NCBI GenBank assembly: GCA_036522615.1
Contig: DATDFN010000231.1
Location: forward strand, 1 to 22,730
DNA: 22,730 nucleotides
Source of the DNA: JAJPJQ01 sp036522615
GTDB taxonomy: Bacteria > Desulfobacterota > Binatia > UBA9968
Reading direction: 5' to 3'
Numbering within the stretch: the stretch's first letter is position 1; every line of letters starts with the position of its first letter. Position numbers and translations under genes: made by a program. Under the pieces are notes generated by a model that did not search any database, was not told the DNA's origin, and worked only from the letters and a program-made list of their open reading frames with translations. Below, piece by piece: positions 15,544 to 22,124 of this stretch.

Positions 15544-16449
15544 TCAGATCACTTTATTCAGCGGATATTCGATAATCCCCACCGCGCCGTTTTTAATCAG
15601 CTTCGGAATCAGCTCGCGCACCACGTCCTCGGCGATAACGCTCTCGATCGAGAACCACTTGACCCCGTGCAGCGCAGCGGTCGCGTAAAGCGGCGACACC
15701 GTCGGCGCGGTGATGCTGGGGATCAGCTTTACGATCTTGTCGAGTTCCGCTTCGGTGACGTTCATCTTGATGCCGACCTTGTTCTCTGCCGAGAGCGCGC
15801 CCTGAAGCAGCATCTTCATCTGTTCGATCTTCTCGCGCTTCCACGGATCGCGCCACGCCGCTTTGTTGGCGATCAGCTGCGGGATCGATTCCAGCAGCTC
15901 GGCGATGATCTTGAGACCGTGCGCGCGGATCGTCGTGCCGGTCTCGGTTACTTCGACGATCGCGTCGACCAGCCCCTCGGCGGCTTTCGCTTCTGTGACA
16001 CCCCAGGAGAATTCGACCTCGACGGGAATCTTCCGCTCGGCGAAATAGCGCCGGGTGAAATTGACCATCTCGGTCGCGACGCGCTTGCCCTTTAGATCTT
16101 CGATCTTTTTGATCGGGGAATCCTGCGGCACCGCGAGCACCCAGTAGGTGGGCTTGAAGCTCGTCTTCGAGTAGACCATTTCCGCGACGACTTCGACGTC
16201 GGAGTCGTTCTCCATCGTCCAGTCTTTACCGGTGATGCCGGCATCCAGCGTGCCGCTCTCGACGTAGCGCGACATCTCCTGCGGCCGGACGAGGCTGCAG
16301 CGGAGCGTCTTGTCGTCGACCGACGGGAAATAGCTCCGGCTCGTCGTCGAGATCTTCCACCCCGACTTCTTGAAAAGCTCGATCGTCATCGATTCGAGGC
16401 TTCCCTTCGGGAGCCCGAGCTTGAGTTCTTTTTGTGCCGCTTCCTTCAC
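15544..16449 (-). CDS. hisG: ATP phosphoribosyltransferase, long form
   Basis: HisG catalyses the first, committed step of histidine synthesis, joining ATP and PRPP to form phosphoribosyl-ATP. The 301-aa length and the C-terminal region (about 225-300, NKVGIKMNVTEAELDKIVKLIPS onward) show the long form with its own regulatory ACT-like domain, so no HisZ partner is needed. N-terminal LGLPKGSLE, DAGITGKDW and the PRPP-binding region VDAIVEVTETGTTIRAHGL are recognisable. It begins with GTG at 16447-16449, one base after the TGA of hisI, so the two are translationally coupled. It ends 19 bases from the convergent ferredoxin gene. Feedback inhibition by histidine is expected from the family. The rest of the histidine pathway is not in the window. 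Confidence 0.96.
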   Translation of the reverse strand: MKEAAQKELKLGLPKGSLESMTIELFKKSGWKISTTSRSYFPSVDDKTLRCSLVRPQEMSRYVESGTLDAGITGKDWTMENDSDVEVVAEMVYSKTSFKPTYWVLAVPQDSPIKKIEDLKGKRVATEMVNFTRRYFAERKIPVEVEFSWGVTEAKAAEGLVDAIVEVTETGTTIRAHGLKIIAELLESIPQLIANKAAWRDPWKREKIEQMKMLLQGALSAENKVGIKMNVTEAELDKIVKLIPSITAPTVSPLYATAALHGVKWFSIESVIAEDVVRELIPKLIKNGAVGIIEYPLNKVI

Positions 16450-16450
16450 G

Positions 16451-16837
16451 TCAATGCTTCGCGTTCTTGTAAACTTTTTCCGGGTCGAAGATTCGTTTCG
16501 CCTTGATCTTCCAGCCGCTGCCGGACTTCTTCCGAAAGAAACAGCTCCGGTATCCCATGTGGCACGCGCCGCCGCCGCGCTGTTTCACGCGCAGCAAAAG
16601 CGTGTCGTTGTCACAGTCGACGAGAACGTCCTTCACTTCCTGATAGTGGCCGGACTCTTCGCCTTTGAACCACAATCCGCCGCGCGAGCGGCTGTAGAAA
16701 TGCGCCTTGCCGGTCCTTGTCGTTTTTTTCCAGGCGGCTTCGTTCATATAGGCCATCATCAGGACCTCGCCGCTACGATAGTCCTGGACGATGACGGGCA
16801 CAAGCCCGTTTCCCTTGGCGAAATCGATCTTTTGCAT
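16451..16837 (-). CDS. hisI: Phosphoribosyl-AMP cyclohydrolase
   Basis: HisI hydrolyses the adenine ring of phosphoribosyl-AMP, the third step of histidine synthesis, using Zn and Mg. The 128-aa protein shows GLVPVIVQDY, VLMMAYMN, the signature SRSRGGLWFKGEESGHYQ, metal-site DCDNDT and ACHMGYRSCF. No HisE (PRATP pyrophosphohydrolase) domain is fused at the C-terminus, so that step is elsewhere. I chose the ATG at 16835-16837, which gives the usual family start; a TTG at 16891 would add 18 residues through a dyad. The RBS is poor for this ATG. hisG follows one base after its stop. The gene lies 63 bases after the 5-FCL-like gene, which may share the transcript. Confidence 0.95.
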   Translation of the reverse strand: MQKIDFAKGNGLVPVIVQDYRSGEVLMMAYMNEAAWKKTTRTGKAHFYSRSRGGLWFKGEESGHYQEVKDVLVDCDNDTLLLRVKQRGGGACHMGYRSCFFRKKSGSGWKIKAKRIFDPEKVYKNAKH

Positions 16838-16858
16838 AAAAATGTGAAGGAAATTTTC

Positions 16859-16880
16859 CCCTAGTAAAACATACCTAGGG
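16859..16880. repeat. Inverted repeat in the hisI leader
   Basis: CCCTAG, ten bases, CTAGGG is a perfect 6-bp dyad between the 5-FCL-like gene stop and the hisI start. It could form an RNA hairpin near the hisI ribosome-binding region or be an operator. A second palindrome-like stretch GGAAAATTTCC adjoins it at about 16849-16859. No regulator is known for it. Confidence 0.4.
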
Positions 16881-16900
16881 CGGCCTTTCAAATTGTCGCC

Positions 16901-17608
16901 TTATGGCCGCGTCTCTTTGAGCACCGGGATCGCGGCGATCTTTTCCTCGGGCAGCAGATTCCAGTAGATGCCGCGCGGTTTTTGGTACCGACGCTGCAAA
17001 ATCAGCATTGTTTCGGGCATAACGATCGCATCGATCGGGATGTCGTGCTCGGTCATGGGAATCCTTTCCGCCACGATCTGCAGGGGATGGACGGTGGTGA
17101 CGATCGGCGTATCTGCGCCGACTTTTTTCCGCTCGCGCAGCAGGGCGTACTCGAGGTCGGAATAGCCGCCTCCCTTACCGAGGCGCGCGCCGTCTTCGGC
17201 GACGGCGACGGAGCCGCAGACGATGAGATCGATTGGCTTCATTCGTTCCAGCGCAACTGGACGGCCGTGCTGGAACGCGCCCCTGATCGATGAGGCGGCG
17301 TAAGGCGAAACTTTGAGCCGCTTGGGGTCCAGCTCGATGAAGGGCTTGTCCTCGGCGAGCCGCGGCGCCGACATGTAGAGGATCTTTCCCTCCGCGAGCG
17401 CCCGCTGCCGCACGGCCCTCTGCGGAGAGTCGGGGTTGATCTTGACGACCCGCGCTTTTTGCCAGGCGGGCAGCTCGGCCAGAATTTTGGCGCATGCCTC
17501 CGCGCCGATGAAATTGGGAATTCTGCCTTCCGCGCCGGGAAATCGCGCCGCCTTTCCGTCCGTCAGCCGTCGCCACACCTCCGAGCGGATTTGCTCTTTG
17601 GATTTCAT
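16901..17608 (-). CDS. 5-formyltetrahydrofolate cyclo-ligase-like protein (COG0212 paralogue)
   Basis: The 235-aa protein belongs to the 5-FCL/MTHFS family. Canonical 5-FCL converts 5-formyl-THF to methenyl-THF with ATP and has RLGxGGGYYDR. Here the motif is RLGKGGGYSDLEYALLRE, like the paralogue group including vertebrate MTHFSD (GKGEGFADLEYA), which published comparative work links to thiamine salvage instead of folate. Other fold features are VVKINPDSPQRAVRQRAL, ILYMSAPRL and DLIVCGSVAVAEDGARL. The start ATG (17606-17608) lies 11 bases beyond a GC-rich hairpin. The gene is divergent from the XRE regulator. Family assignment is firm; the folate reaction is not. Confidence 0.85.
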   Translation of the reverse strand: MKSKEQIRSEVWRRLTDGKAARFPGAEGRIPNFIGAEACAKILAELPAWQKARVVKINPDSPQRAVRQRALAEGKILYMSAPRLAEDKPFIELDPKRLKVSPYAASSIRGAFQHGRPVALERMKPIDLIVCGSVAVAEDGARLGKGGGYSDLEYALLRERKKVGADTPIVTTVHPLQIVAERIPMTEHDIPIDAIVMPETMLILQRRYQKPRGIYWNLLPEEKIAAIPVLKETRP

Positions 17609-17619
17609 GAATCACCATA

Positions 17620-17638
17620 CGCCGGAATCGACCCGGCG
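17620..17638. repeat. GC-rich inverted repeat upstream of the 5-FCL-like gene
   Basis: CGCCGG, seven bases, CCGGCG is a perfect 6-bp dyad just ahead of the 5-FCL-like start codon. It lies in the leader if transcription comes from the divergent region, and could limit translation or bind a protein. Confidence 0.35.
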
Positions 17639-17667
17639 CTCAAACAGAAATCGATTATCGGGGTATC

Positions 17668-17696
17668 TTGATTTTGCTGGACCCGATTGCTAGCAT
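17668..17696 (+). promoter_or_regulatory. Sigma-70 promoter for the XRE regulator
   Basis: TTGATT (17668-17673), a 17-base spacer and TAGCAT (17691-17696) place a start near 17703, about 45 bases before the regulator ATG. Both hexamers are near consensus. Confidence 0.5.
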
Positions 17697-17735
17697 GGCA
17701 AAGCGTTGAGTTCGTTGTCATTAAATTCCATGGAC

Positions 17736-17751
17736 CATTCGCAAACGAATG
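17736..17751. promoter_or_regulatory. Inverted repeat overlapping the XRE start codon: candidate operator
   Basis: CATTCG, four bases CAAA, CGAATG is a perfect dyad whose right arm contains the ATG of the regulator. XRE proteins often repress their own genes from such sites. The same sequence could fold as an mRNA hairpin covering the start codon, which otherwise lacks a good RBS. Confidence 0.45.
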
Positions 17752-18111
17752 AATAAGCAATTTTCGCAACGCCTGGGCCGCACCATCGATGCGACCGGCT
17801 TGAACCCGACCCAGTTCGCGCGCCGCGCGAACATCCCTCAGGGCACCATCTCCAAATGCCTTAACGGCCACGTGCCGACGGCGCGCATTCTGCTGCGCAT
17901 CTCCAGGCTGACGGGCAAAAGCGTCGACTGGCTGCTGCTCGGCAAAGAGCACAAAGTCGGTATCGGCTATGTCGCCGAGTCGCCGGCGCGCTACGGCCGC
18001 GGCGGCGGCAAGAAAGCCGACGAGGAAGTTTGGATCGGAAAGCTCCGCAAGGTCTTGCGCGGCAAGAACCGCCGCAAGGCGAAGACCGTCAAAGATATCC
18101 TCGACGGTTGA
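17749..18111 (+). CDS. XRE-family helix-turn-helix regulator
   Basis: The 120-aa DNA-binding protein has a Cro/C1-type HTH at about residues 5-65 (GLNPTQFARRANIPQGTISKCLNG, given here by its key parts QFARRANI and GTISKCLNG), followed by SVDWLLLGK. The linker is Gly-rich, and the C-terminus is very basic (LRKVLRGKNRRKAKTV). The spacing to the divergent 5-FCL-like gene and a good promoter suggest control of the intergenic region. A perfect dyad overlaps its start codon, a candidate autoregulatory site. There is no good RBS. An 8-codon ORF begins at an ATG at 17730 and ends at a TAA overlapping the regulator's ATG, so translational coupling is possible. The ligand is unknown and no toxin partner is adjacent. 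Confidence 0.88.
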   Translation: MNKQFSQRLGRTIDATGLNPTQFARRANIPQGTISKCLNGHVPTARILLRISRLTGKSVDWLLLGKEHKVGIGYVAESPARYGRGGGKKADEEVWIGKLRKVLRGKNRRKAKTVKDILDG

Positions 18112-18142
18112 CCGCCCCTAGCCGGTGGATTTCGACATACGA

Positions 18143-18172
18143 TTGACTGCCGCGGAAGCGCGGTTGTAAAAT
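18143..18172 (+). promoter_or_regulatory. Sigma-70 promoter for cutA with dyad in its spacer
   Basis: TTGACT (18143-18148), an 18-base spacer and TAAAAT (18167-18172) form a strong promoter. The spacer contains CCGCG, GAAG, CGCGG (18150-18163), a perfect dyad where a repressor or MerR-like activator could bind. The start site would fall at about 18179, so the cutA message would be nearly leaderless. Confidence 0.6.
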
Positions 18173-18181
18173 CACGATGTC

Positions 18182-18505
18182 ATGACGGAATTCATCGTGG
18201 TTTATGTGACCGTCGCTTCGGCCGATGAGGGCGAGCGTATCGCCGCGGCGCTCGTCGAGGAGCGGCTGGCGGCGTGCGTCAACCGTGTTCCGGGACTCCG
18301 ATCCACCTACCGGTGGCGCGGCCAAGTCGAACGCGCCGATGAAGAGCTGCTCATCATCAAGAGCCGGGCCGATCTCTTCGCGAGTCTCAAACACAGAATT
18401 GTCGAGCTCCATAGCTACGACGTCCCGGAGATTATCGCGCTGCCGATCATCGAAGGCAGCGAGCCATACGTCCGGTGGCTGGATGAAGAGATCGCCAAAA
18501 GGTGA
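18182..18505 (+). CDS. cutA: Divalent-cation tolerance protein CutA
   Basis: The 107-aa protein is a typical small, trimeric ferredoxin-like-fold CutA1. It shows VVYVTVASADEGERIAAALVEERLAACVN, cut here to key pieces EGERIA and RLAACVNRVPG. It also shows STYRWRGQVERADEELLIIKS and the C-terminal YDVPEIIALPIIEGSEPYVRWL. Genetic work in E. coli links cutA to copper and other divalent-cation tolerance, and the biochemical role is still unclear. The ATG lies only about 3 bases from the predicted transcription start. The 3' end overlaps the Nudix gene by 23 bases, indicating an operon. Confidence 0.96.
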   Translation: MTEFIVVYVTVASADEGERIAAALVEERLAACVNRVPGLRSTYRWRGQVERADEELLIIKSRADLFASLKHRIVELHSYDVPEIIALPIIEGSEPYVRWLDEEIAKR

Positions 18506-18983
18506 CGCGCCTGCGGCCGCCCCCACCGTCCGCGTGATTTCCGCGGGCGGCGTTATTTACCGCCAGCAACGAGGGGAAGTCGAGGTCGCACTCATCCGCG
18601 TGCGCGAGCGCTGGGGGCTGCCCAAGGGGCAGGTGGAAGAGGGCGAGTCGCTGCAGGATACCGCGCTCCGCGAAGTGCGCGAAGAGACCGGGCTCGACGG
18701 GAAAATTGTTGCAAAACTGGACGATATCACCTATTGGTACACGCAAAAGAGCGGCGCGGGCGAAGCCGTCCGGATTTTCAAGCGGGTTTATTTTTATTTG
18801 TTCCGCTTTTTGAAGGGCGACGTTTCGCGCCACGATCACGAAGTCGACGAAGTGCGCTGGTTCCCCATGCCGGAAGCGCAGCAGCAGATATCCTACGCCA
18901 CGGAGCGCAAGATATTGATCAAGGCGTCGGCTTTCCTCGAAGCGAAAAAATCAAGGCAGGAGCCGCGGCCGAGCCAAGGCTAA
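18483..18983 (+). CDS. Nudix hydrolase
   Basis: The 166-aa protein has a complete Nudix box in GQVEEGESLQDTAL followed by REVREETGL, matching GX5EX7REUXEEXGU with all metal-binding Glu present. It begins with a short basic N-terminus and a strand VRVISAGGVIYRQ. Nudix enzymes hydrolyse nucleoside diphosphates linked to another moiety. The acidic/aromatic loop after the box (DDITYWYTQKSGAGEAV) is like those of dinucleoside-polyphosphate hydrolases, so Ap4A-type substrates are a guess. I chose the ATG at 18483, inside cutA; a longer in-frame start at 18225 is only the shadow of cutA. It precedes the PLP enzyme by 49 bases. Confidence 0.93.
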   Translation: MKRSPKGDAPAAAPTVRVISAGGVIYRQQRGEVEVALIRVRERWGLPKGQVEEGESLQDTALREVREETGLDGKIVAKLDDITYWYTQKSGAGEAVRIFKRVYFYLFRFLKGDVSRHDHEVDEVRWFPMPEAQQQISYATERKILIKASAFLEAKKSRQEPRPSQG

Positions 18984-19032
18984 TCGGTTTCCGCTCGCTC
19001 GACTCGGCGTTGCGACGGCGGCGCGTGACATC

Positions 19033-20364
19033 ATGTCTCATGAAATAGGTTTTTCCGTTCCCTACGACATCGCCGTGGCGCGGCCGCTCAGACGCACGAC
19101 CCGCGCCGAGCGCGACGCCGCGCTCGAAAGGGCGTCTTTCAATACCGAGCTCGTCGCCAGCGAATTGGTTTACATCGATCTCCAGAGCGACAGCGGCCTC
19201 GGCGCGCCGAGCGTCGCCCAGGCGGCGGCTGCGATCGGCGGCGCGGACGGCGCATCGACCGACGCCGTCGCCCGCTTCCGCGAGATCTTCGGCTTTCCGT
19301 TCATCGTCCCGTGCGTGCAAGGGCGCGCGGCCGAGCGCGTCTGGATGAAGCTCAACGTGAGGCCGGACACCGTCGTCCCCGGAAACATGCTGTTTCCGTC
19401 GACGCGCTATCACATCGATTCGAACGGTGGAAAGGTCGTCGACGTCATCTCCGACAAGGTCGACGACTTCTATTCCGACGAGCCGTTCAAAGGCGATCTC
19501 GATCTCAAGAAACTCGAAAATGTGATCGCCGAGCAGGGCGCCGAAAAAGTTTCCTGTATTTACGTCGAGGTCTGCGTCAACTCGGCCGGCGGCCATCCGG
19601 TATCGATCGCGAATCTGCGCGGGGTCCGCGCGATCGCCGAGCAGCATAAGATCCCGGTTTTTCTGGACGCCTGCCGGATTCTGGAAAACAGCTATTTCGT
19701 CCAGCAGCGCGAGGCGGGGTACGCGGAAAAATCGATCGCCGAAATCGTGCGCGAGACCTGCGCGCTGGCGGACGGGCTCACGATGAGCGCGCTGAAGGAT
19801 TTTCTCGTGCCGGTCGGCGGGTTCATCGCGACGCGCGACCCCAGGAGCTACGGCCGCGCGTCGTTTCAGCAGCTGCTCGACGGCGGGCAGCCGCCGCCGA
19901 ACGCGCTCGCGAGCCTGGCGCTGTCGTTAACCGAAGTCTTCAGCTCGTCGGATTATATCGCGAGCCGCGTCAAACAGGTCGAGCACCTCTGGCGTAGGCT
20001 CGCGGACAAGGTGCCGGCGCTGCGCCCCGCCGGCGGCCACGGCGTTTTCATCGACTCGCGCAAATTTTTGCCCGACATGCCGCCCGAGGAGCATCCGTCG
20101 GAAGCGCTGGCGGCGTTCATCTATGCGCTGTCCGGTGTGCGGGCGACCAAAGGTCCGCCGCTCACGCGCAGCCAGATCGAGAAGGGCGTCGACCTGCTGC
20201 GCCTCGCCGTGCCCGCGCGGCGCTACTTGAAAGAGCATATGGACGACGTCGCCGACGCCGTCTTGTACGCCTACGACCACCGGAAGGATATCCGCGGTCT
20301 CAAATCGGTCGAGAAGCCGGGCCGCTCCAAATACGATCCCGGCCTGTTTACGCCCGTCCTATGA
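19033..20364 (+). CDS. Divergent tryptophanase/tyrosine phenol-lyase-like PLP enzyme
   Basis: The 443-aa protein aligns over its length with tryptophan indole-lyase. Kept are RTTRAERDAA near the N-terminus, QGR (96-98) for PLP phosphate, Phe121 stacking on the ring, Asn183 in NSAGGHPVS, Asp212 and Arg215 in FLDACRILEN, and the Schiff-base Lys255 in MSALKDFLVPVGG. Arg in LLRLAVP is at the carboxylate position. Lost is the block GDEAYSGSRSYY before the FGY motif: about five residues are missing and the catalytic Tyr (Tyr74 of TnaA, Tyr71 of TPL) is absent. It is therefore a PLP lyase-like enzyme with another substrate or step. No clear RBS precedes the ATG. The last four bases overlap the ligase start. 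Confidence 0.9.
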   Translation: MSHEIGFSVPYDIAVARPLRRTTRAERDAALERASFNTELVASELVYIDLQSDSGLGAPSVAQAAAAIGGADGASTDAVARFREIFGFPFIVPCVQGRAAERVWMKLNVRPDTVVPGNMLFPSTRYHIDSNGGKVVDVISDKVDDFYSDEPFKGDLDLKKLENVIAEQGAEKVSCIYVEVCVNSAGGHPVSIANLRGVRAIAEQHKIPVFLDACRILENSYFVQQREAGYAEKSIAEIVRETCALADGLTMSALKDFLVPVGGFIATRDPRSYGRASFQQLLDGGQPPPNALASLALSLTEVFSSSDYIASRVKQVEHLWRRLADKVPALRPAGGHGVFIDSRKFLPDMPPEEHPSEALAAFIYALSGVRATKGPPLTRSQIEKGVDLLRLAVPARRYLKEHMDDVADAVLYAYDHRKDIRGLKSVEKPGRSKYDPGLFTPVL

Positions 20365-22118
20365 GCAACGCCGAGCCGAATTACCGCCACCTCGGCGAAG
20401 TTTTTTTTCAGCGCGCCGCGCAGCTCGGCGACCGGACATTCCTCAAGCTCCAGAGCGCCGGCAAGTTCGAAGAGATCTCCTGGCGCGACTTTGAAACCAT
20501 GGTGCGCGAGACGCTGCTCGGTCTCGACGCGCTCGGGCTACGCGCCGGCGACCGCGTTGCGATCGTCGGGGAAAACAGCCTTCCGTGGCTCTGCGCCGAC
20601 ATGGCGACGCTGGCGGCGGGGCTATCCAACGTCGTCATATCCTCCCGCTTGTCGGAGCCGACGCTGCTCAAGCAGCTCGCCCATGCGGGGGCGCGCGCCG
20701 CTTTCGTGGAGAACGAGACCGCCGCCGGGCGCCTGCTCAACCTGCAAGGCCAGCTACCCGGCCTCGAACACATAATCACTTTCACCGGCCCCCACGGTGC
20801 TTTGCCGAATACGCTTTCATTCGACGATCTGCGCTCCCGCGGCCGGCGCGCTTCCGAGGAGAAACTACGGCGGATTCTCGAGTCCGTTCATGAAGACGAT
20901 CTCGCGACGATCATGTACACGTCGGGATCGACCGGCGATCCCAAGGGCGTCATGAAGACGCAGAAGAATATCCTCTCGAATATCACCTCGGGCCAGCCGC
21001 TGACGCTAAGCAAGCCCGAGGAGGTCGCGGCGATGGTGCTCACGACCAATCACCTGCTCGGGCGGTTCTGCTTCCACAAGGGCGCCGCGACGGGACGCAC
21101 GACGGCGATGCTCGAGGCGACGGAGCTCGATGTCGATATCGCGGGCATCGCGGCGCTTTCGCCGACCTCGATGACGATTGTTCCGCGCGTGATGGAAAGG
21201 ATCTGGTCCGCGCTCCTGGCGCGGGACGACATCGGCCGCAGTTGGGAGGAACTGGAGCGTCTGGATCGCAAAAAGCAGGACGGCGGCGCGCTCGACGCCG
21301 GCGAGGACGCTCGCTTCGAGGATGTGCAGCGACGGCTCAAGGACTCCGTCCGCGGCGCGCTCGGTGGCCGCATCAAATACATCAGCTACAGCGGCGCGCC
21401 GATGGCGCCGCGCATCATACGCTTTTTCCAGCTCGCCGGAGTGCCGCTGCTGGGCTCGTACGGCTCGACGGAATGCGGCGGCGTGACGCTCTCCGGGATC
21501 GGAGACATCCGGCCCGGAAATTTGGGCAAGCCGTTCGCCAACGTCGAAGTCCGCATCGCCGAGGACGGGGAAATCCTCGTGCGCGGCCCGACCATCACGC
21601 CGGGCTACTTCAACGATCCGCGCGCTACCAGCGAGGTGCTCGACGGCGACGGCTGGTTCCACTCCGGCGACCTCGGCGTCCTGGAATCCGACGGCTCGCT
21701 GCGCATCGTCGGGCGGAAAAAAGATGCATTCTACTGCTCCGACGGCTCGAACATCGACCCGCGCCAGGTCGAGATGCTTCTCGAAGGCGACTCGTTTATC
21801 CGGCAGGCGCTCCTGCTTGGTGACCGCAAGCCGTTCATGGCCGCGCTCGTTGTGCCGGATACCGCGGCTATCGCCACCGCGCTCGGCGAGCCAGCCGCGT
21901 CGCTGACCGACGCAGAGATGCGCGAAGCGATCATGCGCCGCGTCGAAGAAATCAATCGGCGGCTCGACGAGCACGAGCGGATTCGTGATATCGCGCTCGT
22001 TGGCGGGGAGTTTCCCGCTTCCGTTAGAAGCGTCACCGGCTTCAAGGTCAAAATCGACCGCAAGGCCGTCCAGGAGCTTTACGCTCCGCAGATTCAACAA
22101 ATCTATCAGGGCAGGTAA
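20361..22118 (+). CDS. AMP-dependent synthetase/ligase (long-chain acyl-CoA synthetase type)
   Basis: The 585-aa adenylate-forming enzyme activates a carboxylic acid to acyl-AMP and then to CoA thioester. The P-loop is at about 186-196 (YTSGSTGDPKG). SYGSTECGG is the adenine motif, and GWFHSGDLGVLESDG and GRKKDAFYCSDGSNIDP form the hinge region. The C-terminal GFKVKIDRKAVQELY supplies the catalytic Lys region seen in FadD15-like ligases. Length and ending match long-chain or bulky-acid ligases. It overlaps the PLP enzyme gene by four bases (ATGA) and precedes an SDR, so they share a transcript. The acid is unknown; a product of the PLP enzyme step is an attractive but untested idea. Confidence 0.95.
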   Translation: MSNAEPNYRHLGEVFFQRAAQLGDRTFLKLQSAGKFEEISWRDFETMVRETLLGLDALGLRAGDRVAIVGENSLPWLCADMATLAAGLSNVVISSRLSEPTLLKQLAHAGARAAFVENETAAGRLLNLQGQLPGLEHIITFTGPHGALPNTLSFDDLRSRGRRASEEKLRRILESVHEDDLATIMYTSGSTGDPKGVMKTQKNILSNITSGQPLTLSKPEEVAAMVLTTNHLLGRFCFHKGAATGRTTAMLEATELDVDIAGIAALSPTSMTIVPRVMERIWSALLARDDIGRSWEELERLDRKKQDGGALDAGEDARFEDVQRRLKDSVRGALGGRIKYISYSGAPMAPRIIRFFQLAGVPLLGSYGSTECGGVTLSGIGDIRPGNLGKPFANVEVRIAEDGEILVRGPTITPGYFNDPRATSEVLDGDGWFHSGDLGVLESDGSLRIVGRKKDAFYCSDGSNIDPRQVEMLLEGDSFIRQALLLGDRKPFMAALVVPDTAAIATALGEPAASLTDAEMREAIMRRVEEINRRLDEHERIRDIALVGGEFPASVRSVTGFKVKIDRKAVQELYAPQIQQIYQGR

Positions 22119-22124
22119 GCCGCC

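Noticed and set aside
16561..16576. TGGCACGCGCC sequence resembling a sigma-54 -24 element
   Set aside because: No TTGC at the right spacing, and it lies inside hisI coding sequence.
18225..18482. N-terminal extension of the Nudix ORF
   Set aside because: This part is cutA read in another frame; the Nudix family start fits the ATG at 18483.
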